Shown here: piece by piece, positions 34,432-42,740 of the stretch
Numbering within the stretch: the first letter of the stretch is position 1
How the letters are laid out: each line of letters starts with the position of its first letter
Assembly: GCA_902810755.1 (NCBI GenBank)
Contig: CADDYT010000026.1
Span: 1-54,910 of the forward strand
Source: Chloroflexota bacterium
GTDB taxonomy: Bacteria > Chloroflexota > Ktedonobacteria > Ktedonobacterales > Ktedonobacteraceae
Direction: 5' to 3'
Length of the DNA stretch: 54,910 nucleotides
Position numbers and translations under genes: made by a program
Notes under the pieces: generated by a model
Databases searched by the model: none
The model's input: the letters and a program-made list of their open reading frames with translations, nothing else
Told to the model about the DNA's origin: nothing

Positions 34432-34665
34432 GCGACCTCCCTCAAAGAAACACAAAAGATGACGCCCTTTCCCTGACGAGACCGGACGCCTCCTGTACAA
34501 AGTCCTGATTTTCTACCCGATAGGCTATCACATCCACGCCGTTCTGTCTACAGCCGACGCTGGAATTTTAGCCATAGAGGGCGTAGCATCAAGGGACGAT
34601 AATCTGAACAGAACAGAAAAGTTAAGCACAAGAAATGGGCAGTGCTGGCACACGCCAGTCACCCA

Positions 34666-35181
34666 TCAGCAGTCGAATACCGACCAGCAGATGTCGTTTC
34701 GCAACCGCTGATCGTCCAGGACAAGACCGCGAATCGCCTCCGGCAGCTGGTCGCGCTGCCAGCGGCATTCGAGCCGACCGGCGCTCTCGCCCTTGCCTTC
34801 AGGCGCAGCCGCGCGCGCGGCCTTAATCGCGTAGGCTGCCGCGCCGAGTTCGTGCGCGGCGACATGCGCGACCAGCGCCGCCTGACCGGCAGCATATGCT
34901 GCAAAACGCGGCGCTCCACGTAAATCCCTCGCTGCACCCATTGCATGACCGCCTGATGCGCGTGTTTCCATCATTTTGAGTTCTCCACATGTCCACGCCC
35001 GAACTGCTTCGATCGCCTGACGTGGGCGTGGATCATCTGGCCGCACCGACTCGAATAGCGGGAGGACATGTTCCGCACATGCGGCCGCCCACAGGGCGAG
35101 AAGACGATGGTCTGAATCCGTGAGCGTCCCACCGCGACGGATGGTGATGAAGCGAGGGTCGCGATCTCTGGGAAGGATCAT
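34666..35181 (-). CDS. Imm5-like putative immunity protein
   Basis: A 171-residue, all-alpha-looking protein rich in Ala and Arg. The block LLALWAAACAEHVLPLFE, followed by RPRQAIEAVRAWTCGE and later QAALVAHVAAHELGAAAYA, matches what I know as the Imm5-like family, often found as orphan immunity genes and once mislabelled exonuclease SbcC. ATG 35181 follows AGAAAGGT. No toxin, secretion signal or other polymorphic-toxin part is near, and neighbours are tmk and queuosine genes. So either it is an orphan immunity gene or the fold is used for something else. Confidence 0.55.
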   Translation of the reverse strand: MILPRDRDPRFITIRRGGTLTDSDHRLLALWAAACAEHVLPLFESVRPDDPRPRQAIEAVRAWTCGELKMMETRASGGHAMGAARDLRGAPRFAAYAAGQAALVAHVAAHELGAAAYAIKAARAAAPEGKGESAGRLECRWQRDQLPEAIRGLVLDDQRLRNDICWSVFDC

Positions 35182-35211
35182 ACGGTACCTTTCTTGAATC
35201 ACTACCAGACT

Positions 35212-35883
35212 CTAGTCTGCCAGCAACGCCTCCACCAGCTGCACAATCTCCCTGTGAATCTCCTCCGGCGACTGCGAGGCATCGATTACCTTGATGCGGT
35301 TCGGATAGGTGCGGGCGAGGGTGAGGAAACCTTCACGGACGCGGCGGTGGAATTGCTCGGCTTCGAGATCGAAACGGGTTCGGGCTTCGCGCTGGCCGCT
35401 CTGATCGTTGATGAGGTCGGTGCGGCTGTGAACGAGTTCGGGGTTGAGGTCGAGCAGGATGGTGAGATCGGGGACGTGGCCCTGGGTGGCAAGCAGGGAG
35501 AGCCGCTCAATCAGCGCGGGATCGAGGCCGCGCGCGTAGCCCTGGTAGGCAATGCTGGCGTCGAGGCAGCGGTCGGTGATAACGAGCTTGCCTGCTTGCA
35601 GCGCGGGCAGGACGAGTGTGGCGAAGTGCTGGGCGCGGTCGGCCTGGAAGAGAAAAGCCTCGGCCAGCGGAGTCATGCCGTATTCAGGGTGATGGAGCAG
35701 TAGCTCGCGTATCTCAGTGCCGAGCGGGGTACCCCCAGGCTCGCGGGTGCGCACGTATGGGATATTGCGCGCAGCCAGCCACTTTGCGAGTAGCTCCATC
35801 TGCGTCGTCTTGCCTGCGCCATCCAGGCCCTCAAAGGAGATCAAGCGTCCGTTGGCCGCAGTGGTACCGCTATCTGTGTTCAT
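35212..35883 (-). CDS. tmk: Thymidylate kinase
   Basis: A 223-residue dTMP kinase, phosphorylating dTMP to dTDP with ATP. P-loop is FEGLDGAGKTTQ at about residues 17-28; TREPGGTPLGTEIR and FQADRAQHF follow; DRCLDASIAYQGYARGLD is the substrate-binding DR(Y/H) region. Residue pattern RTRFDLEAEQFHRRVREGF near the C terminus is the LID-like segment. ATG 35883 overlaps the end of dcd by four bases, so translation is coupled. Together the two genes produce dTTP precursors. Confidence 0.92.
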   Translation of the reverse strand: MNTDSGTTAANGRLISFEGLDGAGKTTQMELLAKWLAARNIPYVRTREPGGTPLGTEIRELLLHHPEYGMTPLAEAFLFQADRAQHFATLVLPALQAGKLVITDRCLDASIAYQGYARGLDPALIERLSLLATQGHVPDLTILLDLNPELVHSRTDLINDQSGQREARTRFDLEAEQFHRRVREGFLTLARTYPNRIKVIDASQSPEEIHREIVQLVEALLAD

Positions 35884-36482
35884 TTCGACCGGCTCCCTTT
35901 GTCGGTGCGGTAGAGGTCGTAATCCCAGTCGAAGTAGGGTTTGGGCAGCATATCTTCGGGCGTCCATTCATAGTCGTCTTTACCGTACTTGCCGTGATAC
36001 TCTTTGAGCGTTTCGCCGACATACTCGAAGGTGAGCTGGCAGATGCGGAAGCCGACGGGTATCCAGATAGTTGTTTGCGTGTGATTGGAGATTTCCATTG
36101 TCCAGCGACTGATGTAGCCCACGTCGCCAACGCCTGCGCAGCGGCAGACGGAAAGGCCGGAGCGCGCGACCGTGCTGCGCGAATACATCTTCGCCAGGTA
36201 GCCGTTGTGGCCGCCGATGATCTCCTGCGTGTGTGCCAGGATAGTCGTGCCGGGGCGAATAGAGATTTTGCCATCCTTCGCCCGGCGCGGCTGTCCCCAG
36301 TAATGGCGAATATCGTCGGGGTTATCGAGGTGAATGACTTCTACATTGGCATCGCCCTGAAAATACCACTCGCCCAGGCGACAATCGTAAGAGTTGGTGC
36401 CAAGCTGGCGCTCGTCGAACGGCTCAATGACAATGTTGCCGCGCTGCAACTCTTCCATAATACGCTTATCGGATAATAGCAT
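35880..36482 (-). CDS. dcd: dCTP deaminase
   Basis: A 200-residue dCTP deaminase, turning dCTP into dUTP (or directly into dUMP if bifunctional). It begins MLLSDKRIMEELQRGNIVIEPF; GTNSYDCRLG is the strand with substrate contacts; YSRSTVARSGLSV is the catalytic block with Ser, Arg and Gly; GVGDVGYISRWTMEI has a Trp and Glu where the family has catalytic Glu and conserved Thr/Trp. ATG 36482 has GGAGGAAA nine bases before. The gene overlaps tmk, and both serve pyrimidine deoxynucleotide supply. Confidence 0.88.
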   Translation of the reverse strand: MLLSDKRIMEELQRGNIVIEPFDERQLGTNSYDCRLGEWYFQGDANVEVIHLDNPDDIRHYWGQPRRAKDGKISIRPGTTILAHTQEIIGGHNGYLAKMYSRSTVARSGLSVCRCAGVGDVGYISRWTMEISNHTQTTIWIPVGFRICQLTFEYVGETLKEYHGKYGKDDYEWTPEDMLPKPYFDWDYDLYRTDKGSRSK

Positions 36483-36534
36483 GTTGTCAGGTTTCCTCCG
36501 AAGGTGACAGGGTAAAATACGTGTGCCTATTCTA

Positions 36535-38625
36535 TCACAACGTATCCTCTCCGTCATCTTCGTTTTCGGTGGCAAGAATGGGCAGCGAGCGCGCAGCATC
36601 GACTTCTACCCAGATGCGCTGAGCGAGCAGGCGGGCCTCGTCTTCGCTGGCAAGGGCGTGCTGGAAGGGGAAGAAAGCGCGGTCATCGCTGTGACGGTGT
36701 ATCCAGCGACTGATAATATTGATCTGGTCGACTTCGGCGCGGCCCACGATTTTCGGCGGCTCCCCCGGTTCGGCAGCGATTTTGAGGAGTTCGCGCACAG
36801 CCTGTTTCATAGCCTCCGGCTCGTGAGGGATGGAACGCTGCTCGACGAGGCGACCGTGCCGGATGAGAAAAAGTTCGTTGTGATCCTCTTTCGACGAGGG
36901 GTAGACGATGAAGAGGTTGTTGGCCTCCACCGCGCCGGTGATGAGCCGCTGCCCGATCAGCACCTCGTCGACGCTGCGGATGGTGTCGCGCAGCCAGGCC
37001 GCGCGCTCGAAGTTGAGTTGTTGCGAGGCCTCAAACATCTGGCGGCGCAGGCGGTCCAGCAGGTCTTCGCGCTCGCCGCCCAGGAAGGCGCAGACCTCCT
37101 CGATGGTCTTGCGATAGGGTTCAGGGTCAACGCCGCCGCGACAGGGGGCCGGGCAGCGATCAAGATGCAGGCGCAGGCAGGGTTCGGACGGCCCGGCCTG
37201 GGGTGGCAGCGAGCGGATGCAGGTGCGCACAGGAAAGATTTTCTGCACGACATCGATAGTCAGGTTGACGATATGGCGGCTGCGGAACGGGCCAAAATAG
37301 CGCGCCCCATCGGCAGCCACCTCGCGCGTAGCATAGACGCGGGGAAACGGGTGCTGCACATCGATCTTGATGAAGGGATAATGCTCATAGTTGCGCAACT
37401 GCACATTGTAGGCAGGCTGCAACTGCTTGATAAGCTGCGATTCGACCAGCAAGGCCTCCAGTTCGGAGCCAAGCACGCGCGTCTCGATCTCATGCACATT
37501 CTGCAACAGGCCATCCATCTTGCGCGTATAGCCCAGCGGCTGGCTGTAGTACGAGGCAAGGCGGTCTTTCAGACATTTGGCCTTGCCTACGTAGATCACC
37601 TGCCCGTTGGCATCCTTCATCAGATAAACGCCGGGCTTTGTGGGAAAGTGCTGCTTCCAGGCCGGATTGAGGAAGAGACCACCGTTGGGGCGAGAGGGCG
37701 CGCCCTGGGAGGAGAGTTTGCCGTCGGAACGCCACTGCTCTACCTCGCGCGTCATGGTAAGATCGGAGATGGCGCCGTTCCAGGCGACGGGAAGTTGCAA
37801 GCGGCGGCGCAACTGCCCCAGCGTTTGCAAACCCTGCTGCCGCGCCCGTTCCACCAGCTTGAGAAAGATGGCCGCCGTGACCTTCGCATCTCCCATCGCA
37901 CGGTGCCGTTTTGTGACGGGGATTTTGAGATGTTCGGCCACCGCATCCAGCTTGAAGCGGCGCAACGCGGGCAGATAGCGGCGGGCAAAGAGGATGGTAT
38001 CGATACCATCGAGGGGAAAGGGCTGTCCGAGCAACTGCGCCTCGTAGGTCAGGAAGCCGATATCGAAACCGACGTTATGCCCGACGAGGATGGCCCCTTC
38101 GATGAAGCTAAGGAAGTCCGGCATGACCTCTTCGGCAACCGGCGCATCATCCACCATCTCCTGCGTGATGCCCGTGAACTGCACGATGAACGGCGGCAGG
38201 CGCCGACCGGGATTGATGAGGCTCTGAAACGAATCCAGCACCTCACCTGCGCGCAGGCGGATGGCGGCAATCTCGATCACGCGGTTCGGGCCGGGGCGCA
38301 GGCCGGTGGTCTCCGTGTCCAGCACCACGAACTCGACCTCATCCAGTCCCTGCTGCGTACTGCGCCATTCCCGTAAGGCCCACTCCTGCTCGCCCACCTG
38401 CTCAAACAGGGCAGAGCTGCTCAACGCCTGGCGCAGCAACGCCGTCCATACACCGGCCTTGCCCGGCGCGCCACTCGCGCCGAAGAGATGCTGCACCAGC
38501 GCCTCCTCGGCCACCGGCCTGCCCAGCGTCTCCAACAACTCGTGCGCCCGCCGCAGCAACGTCCCGCGCTGTGGCTGAGCCGTTGCACTGGATGCATTGC
38601 TATCGCTAATGTCCTCTTGCGCCAT
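36535..38625 (-). CDS. DnaQ exonuclease fused to UvrC-like GIY-YIG nuclease
   Basis: A 696-residue fusion protein. After a short helical N terminus comes a DEDDh exonuclease domain: VLDTETTGLRPG, HNVGFDIGFL and HRAMGDAKVTAAIF. The second half is UvrC-like: KPGVYLMKDANGQVIYVGKAKCL is the GIY-YIG nuclease core, then a UvrC-type Cys cluster (CIRS, CLRL and CPAPC) and a UVR-like ERAAWLRDTI motif. The RNase H-like endonuclease and HhH parts of full UvrC are missing, as in Cho-type proteins. Such fusions are thought to act in DNA repair. ATG 38625 has AAAGAGGGAAG before it. Confidence 0.82.
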   Translation of the reverse strand: MAQEDISDSNASSATAQPQRGTLLRRAHELLETLGRPVAEEALVQHLFGASGAPGKAGVWTALLRQALSSSALFEQVGEQEWALREWRSTQQGLDEVEFVVLDTETTGLRPGPNRVIEIAAIRLRAGEVLDSFQSLINPGRRLPPFIVQFTGITQEMVDDAPVAEEVMPDFLSFIEGAILVGHNVGFDIGFLTYEAQLLGQPFPLDGIDTILFARRYLPALRRFKLDAVAEHLKIPVTKRHRAMGDAKVTAAIFLKLVERARQQGLQTLGQLRRRLQLPVAWNGAISDLTMTREVEQWRSDGKLSSQGAPSRPNGGLFLNPAWKQHFPTKPGVYLMKDANGQVIYVGKAKCLKDRLASYYSQPLGYTRKMDGLLQNVHEIETRVLGSELEALLVESQLIKQLQPAYNVQLRNYEHYPFIKIDVQHPFPRVYATREVAADGARYFGPFRSRHIVNLTIDVVQKIFPVRTCIRSLPPQAGPSEPCLRLHLDRCPAPCRGGVDPEPYRKTIEEVCAFLGGEREDLLDRLRRQMFEASQQLNFERAAWLRDTIRSVDEVLIGQRLITGAVEANNLFIVYPSSKEDHNELFLIRHGRLVEQRSIPHEPEAMKQAVRELLKIAAEPGEPPKIVGRAEVDQINIISRWIHRHSDDRAFFPFQHALASEDEARLLAQRIWVEVDAARSLPILATENEDDGEDTL

Positions 38626-38666
38626 ACAACTTCCCTCTTTACGCTTGCGAGACGAAATAGTTATCG

Positions 38667-38678
38667 TACATTTGTACA
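38667..38678 (-). promoter_or_regulatory. Putative operator upstream of the DnaQ-UvrC gene
   Basis: GTACATTTGTAC (reverse complement GTACAAATGTAC) is a near-perfect palindrome 42 bases before the start of the repair nuclease gene. It has the same ACAAATGT core as the LexA-type box at 7241-7254 but with GTAC in place of GAAC. It could be a relaxed LexA site or belong to another regulator. This is suggestive only. Confidence 0.3.
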
Positions 38679-38916
38679 AACTGAGATTAACATATCCATA
38701 GCTAGAATGGCAAGAGAAACATGACTTTTCTGTACTCAAATGAGGTGAAGTGGTTACTATAGATGAGGACATTGCACGTCGAAACAGAACTCTTCGTTTT
38801 GTCTGTGTAAAGGAGACCGATATGGCCTGTCATATCGGTGGGAACAATGCTATAACGACCCCTGGATCATCACCTGCATTATACCTCCACGCGATGAGTG
38901 GGTCGTTCTGCAATAA

Positions 38917-39243
38917 ACATCATGGATAAGAGAGCAGGAACCGAGACAGGAGCAGGCGAAGTTCTGGCTGGCCCGTGACGTGGGGGACTTTGAGGTGCTG
39001 CGCGCCACGCGCATCAGTGGCCTCGCCTTAATGAGCCGCCTCAAACTGTCGAAGCGCATGGAAGCCTGGCTGCGCTATATTCCGGGTACCGTTCTCGTCT
39101 CCCTCGCCGCCCCTACCGTGCTAACCGGCGGCCTGGCAGAAGCCCTTGTCGCGCTAATCTCCTGGCGCGCACGCAATCTGCTGCTTGCCATGCTGGTGGG
39201 GGTTGGTGTCGTCCTGATTGCACGGATACCGGGTTTGAAGTAG
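38917..39243 (+). pseudogene. Deletion fusion of an AraC-type N terminus and an AzlD C terminus
   Basis: An open frame from 38917 (no ATG; a GTG at 38980 is the first start) encodes FWLARDVGDFEVLRATRIS, which resembles the start of AraC-family sensor domains. It then switches to MSRLKLSKRMEAWLRYIPGT and VLVSLAAPTVLTGG, the C-terminal two thirds of AzlD, the small subunit of branched-chain amino acid exporters. AzlD's first helix is missing, and no azlC is nearby. In other genomes an araC-type gene often precedes azlC-azlD, so a single deletion could have joined them. No function is expected, although the last two helices (about 60 residues) could still be made. Confidence 0.5.
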
Positions 39244-39247
39244 AAAA

Positions 39248-39266
39248 CCTGACACAGGGTGTCAGG
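39248..39266 (+). terminator. Short hairpin after the AzlD remnant
   Basis: CCTGACAC (39248-39255) and GTGTCAGG (39259-39266) form a perfect 8-bp stem with a 3-base loop, five bases after the stop codon. No T-run follows directly, so terminator strength is doubtful. Confidence 0.45.
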
Positions 39267-39324
39267 AATATGCTGGTATAGTAGCCGCAGGAAGTAGAGC
39301 AATAGATAACAGAGAGGAAACACG

Positions 39325-40254
39325 ATGCTGCCATACATTGGAAGCGGCGATTACTGCTATGCCAATAGCCTGTATATGAGTATGCTGGGCAGTGGAGCGA
39401 AGGCGGACAATTTGCCCGCGCCCGGCTTTCTGGAATGTCTCACCACTATGCCCTTTGGCAACACCTATATCAGCGCGAGCAAACTCTTTTTCTTCGATGG
39501 CCTGGACCCACAGCGGGGATTGACACGGGCGATAGAGACGCTGGGATGGGCCTGCAGGTTGGAATATGGCGGTGATGAAGAGGAAGCTCTGGAACGCCTG
39601 CGAGCGGCGATAGAGGACGGCCCCGTTTTGATCGGCCCCCTGGATATGGGCTACCTGACGTACAATCCCAATCATCCGTTTCTGGGCGGCGCCGATCACT
39701 TCCTGGTGGTACTGGCGGTTGAACCTGACTGCGTGGTGGTTCACGACCCGAAGGGCTTCCCCTGCGCCACACTCCCGTTTGACGACCTGCTCAAAGCCTG
39801 GCGCGCCGAGCGTATTCCCTATGTCGATGAGACATACATCTTGCGGGCAGATTTTCGACCGGTTGAAACGGTCAGCCGCCAGGAGATGATCGCGCGGACA
39901 TTGCCCTTCATCCGCGAAAATGTGCAATCAGATCCAGATGGGCCGGAGGTCTATGGCGGCGTGCATGCCCTGAGCATGTTGAGACAAACACTACGCGATG
40001 AGGTACCCGAACATCTGGCCGAACACCTGCTCTACTTTGCGCTCCCGCTGGCCATACGCCGCAAGCTCGACGCTCAGGCTTTCCTGCGAGAAGGGAACAG
40101 GTCGGAGGCGGCAAACCTGCTCGAACAACAGGCTCGTCTGCTCGGTCAGGCGCAGTACCCTGGCGTGCAACGCCGCTGGCCAACCGTTGCTACCTTGATC
40201 GAGCAGGTCGCCGCGTTAGAGGAGCAATTGATTGCTGCCTGCGCTTCCTGGTAA
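39325..40254 (+). CDS. Papain-like (BtrH-N/C39-like) protein of unknown substrate
   Basis: A 309-residue protein with marks of a papain-like cysteine peptidase or acyltransferase of the BtrH/C39-like type: GSGDYCYANSLYMSML carries the candidate nucleophile Cys11, LGGADHFLVVLAVE the catalytic His, and VVVHDPKGFP the usual Asp-containing strand. In butirosin synthesis BtrH transfers an acyl chain from a carrier protein, which is one possible role; cleavage of a peptide is another. The last 100 residues are helical and unassigned. RBS AGAGAGGA precedes ATG 39325. It converges on a propeller-like gene with a gap of nine bases. No biosynthetic cluster surrounds it. Confidence 0.6.
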   Translation: MLPYIGSGDYCYANSLYMSMLGSGAKADNLPAPGFLECLTTMPFGNTYISASKLFFFDGLDPQRGLTRAIETLGWACRLEYGGDEEEALERLRAAIEDGPVLIGPLDMGYLTYNPNHPFLGGADHFLVVLAVEPDCVVVHDPKGFPCATLPFDDLLKAWRAERIPYVDETYILRADFRPVETVSRQEMIARTLPFIRENVQSDPDGPEVYGGVHALSMLRQTLRDEVPEHLAEHLLYFALPLAIRRKLDAQAFLREGNRSEAANLLEQQARLLGQAQYPGVQRRWPTVATLIEQVAALEEQLIAACASW

Positions 40255-40263
40255 TGCCCTGTC

Positions 40264-41211
40264 TTACAGCACCTGCGCTTCATAAAGACGCCACTCCGGG
40301 TCAAAGTCGAACTGCGCCAGAGGTTTCTCGCCGCAATCGCCCTGGCGCAGGATGACGCGAGAGTTTTTGCCGTCGACGAGCAGCCAGCAGTTGTAGCGAC
40401 TGTTGTAGCTGCAATCCTGTAGCCAGCTTGTTCCGGCATCTACTTCCTGCTCGACATGTCCCCGGCCATCCTTGATCTTCACCAGCAACGCCTTGCCACG
40501 TACGGTATCGGCAACGGTGAAATACGTCTCGTCCAGCACCCTGATGGAGTGGGGGTGGTCTAAGCCTTCCAGGATAGGATGCCACTCGCCGCTCTCGCGG
40601 TCAATCTGGATGACCATGCCCTGATGGAAGAGGGAAGCCAGCACCTGACCATCGACCAGTTCGGCGGCGGAGTTGACATGCGTGGTCTGGCTGAGCGTGC
40701 CATAGCGAATGAAACGATGATCGAGTGCTTTATCCAGCGCGCGGGGCTTGCCGGTAGGGGTCAAGACAAAGCCATGATCGGTCGCCCACCAGTGCCAGAG
40801 AACCTCGCCGTGCCGGTTGAATTCGACCAGTAAGTCTAAGCCGGTGCTGGCAACCAGATAGCCGCGCCGCGTGCGAGACAGAGAATGCAGCGCGTTGAAA
40901 AGCGGCAAACTGACGACATCCTGCCGCAGGGAGCCGCGATCGGGGTCTATCTCGTGGATACCGGCGAAAGAGGCGACAAACACCCCGTTCTCAGAAGCGA
41001 CCATACCGGCTGCCATCGATACATCCAGTAGCGTGCGCGAGCAACCCATGTCTTCAACCAGGCACAACAAACCGCCCATATCTTCCTCTGGCTTCTGATA
41101 GCTGCCCAGAACGGTGAGCGGGCATTGAAGCTGTGATTGCTGTCCCGTCTCCTGCCAGTGCTGTTTAAGCAGCGAATGCTTCGTCGAAATGCAACTGACC
41201 AGCAGTTTCAT
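40264..41211 (-). CDS. Predicted beta-propeller protein, function unknown
   Basis: A 315-residue protein without a clear catalytic motif. Repeating strand-like segments of about 45 residues suggest a beta-propeller: GVFVASFAGIHEIDPD, GYLVASTGLDLLVEFNRHGEVLW, GQVLASLFHQGMVIQIDRESG, ILEGLDHPHSIRVLDETYFTVADTV and YNCWLLVDGKNSRVIL. Patterns of this kind occur in arylsulfotransferase-like or YncE-like proteins. No signal peptide is seen, so it is probably cytoplasmic. It starts at ATG 41211, after GGAGATACATACT. Confidence 0.55.
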   Translation of the reverse strand: MKLLVSCISTKHSLLKQHWQETGQQSQLQCPLTVLGSYQKPEEDMGGLLCLVEDMGCSRTLLDVSMAAGMVASENGVFVASFAGIHEIDPDRGSLRQDVVSLPLFNALHSLSRTRRGYLVASTGLDLLVEFNRHGEVLWHWWATDHGFVLTPTGKPRALDKALDHRFIRYGTLSQTTHVNSAAELVDGQVLASLFHQGMVIQIDRESGEWHPILEGLDHPHSIRVLDETYFTVADTVRGKALLVKIKDGRGHVEQEVDAGTSWLQDCSYNSRYNCWLLVDGKNSRVILRQGDCGEKPLAQFDFDPEWRLYEAQVL

Positions 41212-41239
41212 AGTATGTATCTCCTTGCTGATGGAAGAT

Positions 41240-42052
41240 TTATCTCGAATGTGTCATGCCACTTAAAAGCGGGTTGAGTATATCAGCCAGCGCAGCGACC
41301 GCGCCGATAACGATGACGGCAGGGGCTTTGATACCGGCCTCACGTACACTGTCGACGAGCCGGGCAAGGGGAGCCGTTACCACGCGCTGATCGGGCAGCG
41401 TGCCTTGCTGCACCACTGCGGCAGGCGTAGCAGGAGCAAGCCCACCGGCAAGCAGGCGCTGGCAGATACGGGGCAATGATTCCACGCCCATCAAGATTAC
41501 CAGCGTCCCGCCCGGCCTCGCCAGTTGTTCCCAATCCACCTCCTGCCCATCGCCGTCCTGCCGCTGGTGGCCGGTCACGATGGTAACGGAAGAGGCGAGA
41601 CCGCGCTGCGTGACAGGTATGCCCGCGCTGGCAGGCACGGCCATAGCGGAACTGATGCCTGGTATCACCTCGCAAGGAATGCCCTCGGCAGCCAGGGCAA
41701 GCACCTCCTCACCGCCGCGCCCGAAGACGAAGGGGTCGCCCCCCTTGAGACGAACCACGAACTTCCCCTGCCGCCCATAGTTGATGAGCAGCGCGTTGAT
41801 CTCTTCCTGTTTCAGGGAGCAGCGCCCGGCCTCTTTGCCCACAAACACTTTCAGCGCGCGCGCCGGGACCTCATCAAGCAGTTCCAGACCAACCAGGCGA
41901 TCATAGACCACAACATCGGCCTTCCGCAGAGCGCGCAGACCCTTGAGCGTGATCAGTTCCGGGTCGCCGGGTCCCGCTCCCACCAGCACTACTTTGCCAG
42001 TCTCATTTTCGGCGTAGCTATAGCTTTTCTGCTTATCGATGAGTATTGACAT
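41240..42052 (-). CDS. cobA: Uroporphyrinogen-III C-methyltransferase
   Basis: A 270-residue SUMT, methylating uroporphyrinogen III at C2 and C7 with two SAM to give precorrin-2. VVLVGAGPGDPELITLKGLRAL at the N terminus is the first SUMT signature; VVRLKGGDPFVFGRGGEEVLAL is the second with the Gly-rich SAM loop; VIPGISSAMAVPASAGIPVTQRG is the third. ATG 42052 follows GGAGGAGC by six bases. The start lies 20 bases inside met8, so the genes are translationally coupled. With met8 it makes siroheme for the sulfite reductase encoded upstream. Confidence 0.92.
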   Translation of the reverse strand: MSILIDKQKSYSYAENETGKVVLVGAGPGDPELITLKGLRALRKADVVVYDRLVGLELLDEVPARALKVFVGKEAGRCSLKQEEINALLINYGRQGKFVVRLKGGDPFVFGRGGEEVLALAAEGIPCEVIPGISSAMAVPASAGIPVTQRGLASSVTIVTGHQRQDGDGQEVDWEQLARPGGTLVILMGVESLPRICQRLLAGGLAPATPAAVVQQGTLPDQRVVTAPLARLVDSVREAGIKAPAVIVIGAVAALADILNPLLSGMTHSR

Positions 42053-42740
42053 GCGCCTGCTCCTCCTCAAATTCCGCTAACAGAACGCTGGCGGCGCCAT
42101 CCACGCCATACGCTTGCAACAACTCCGTCGTTCTGGCGACTGCCTGTGCCTGCGCCCCCCTGACAAGCAGGGCAAGCACGTCCGAGGCAAAGAAAGCGCC
42201 GAAGAAGGCATCACGCTGCTCGTAGGAGACGCCGACACTGCGGAGACGGGCGCGAGCGATTGTTGCCAGGCGCAGGTAGGCATCATAAGCCGAGGGGAAG
42301 CTCTCTTCCAGTTGCTGGCGAATGCGTCTGGCAAGGCCAGGGCTGGCGCCCTCCGTGGAGACGGAGATCGTGAGCTGCCCCCGTCGCAGAACTGAAGGTA
42401 TGATGAATGAACAACAGGACGGCATATCGACGATATTTATCAATTGTCTATTGGCCTGCGCTTCCTGCCAGAGAGCCTGCGCAAACGCTCTATCGCCGGT
42501 CGCGGCAACCACCACAAACGCGCCTGCCAGATCGCCGGGTTCATATGCCTTCTGGCGCAGGCTGATGCGCTGTTGCCCGGCAAGGGCCAGCAGTTGCGGG
42601 CAAAACTGCTGGCTCTGCACGATCACGTCTGCTCCACTGGCGGCAAGCGAAGCCGCTTTCTGCGCCGCTACCTGGTCGCCGCCGATGACGAGGGCGCGCC
42701 TGCCGCGTATATCGAGCATGATAGGAAAGTAGTTGGGCAT
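42033..42740 (-). CDS. Precorrin-2 dehydrogenase / sirohydrochlorin ferrochelatase (Met8-type)
   Basis: A 235-residue protein with the Met8/CysG-N layout. PIMLDIRGRRALVIGGDQVAAQKAASL holds the NAD-binding Gly-rich loop; VVAATGDRAFAQALWQEA and INIVDMPSCCSFIIPSVLRRG follow, the latter containing the usual D-x-P-x-x-C-x-F catalytic stretch. It should oxidise precorrin-2 to sirohydrochlorin and perhaps insert iron. It begins at ATG 42740, directly adjoining the cysI stop at 42741, and overlaps cobA. The C-terminal region is somewhat longer than the minimal family. Confidence 0.87.
   Translation of the reverse strand: MPNYFPIMLDIRGRRALVIGGDQVAAQKAASLAASGADVIVQSQQFCPQLLALAGQQRISLRQKAYEPGDLAGAFVVVAATGDRAFAQALWQEAQANRQLINIVDMPSCCSFIIPSVLRRGQLTISVSTEGASPGLARRIRQQLEESFPSAYDAYLRLATIARARLRSVGVSYEQRDAFFGAFFASDVLALLVRGAQAQAVARTTELLQAYGVDGAASVLLAEFEEEQAHVNTHR

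Noticed and set aside
36523..38376. 617-codon open frame on the plus strand
   Set aside because: It lies antisense to the DnaQ-UvrC gene, whose motifs are unambiguous; the long frame is a GC-bias artefact.
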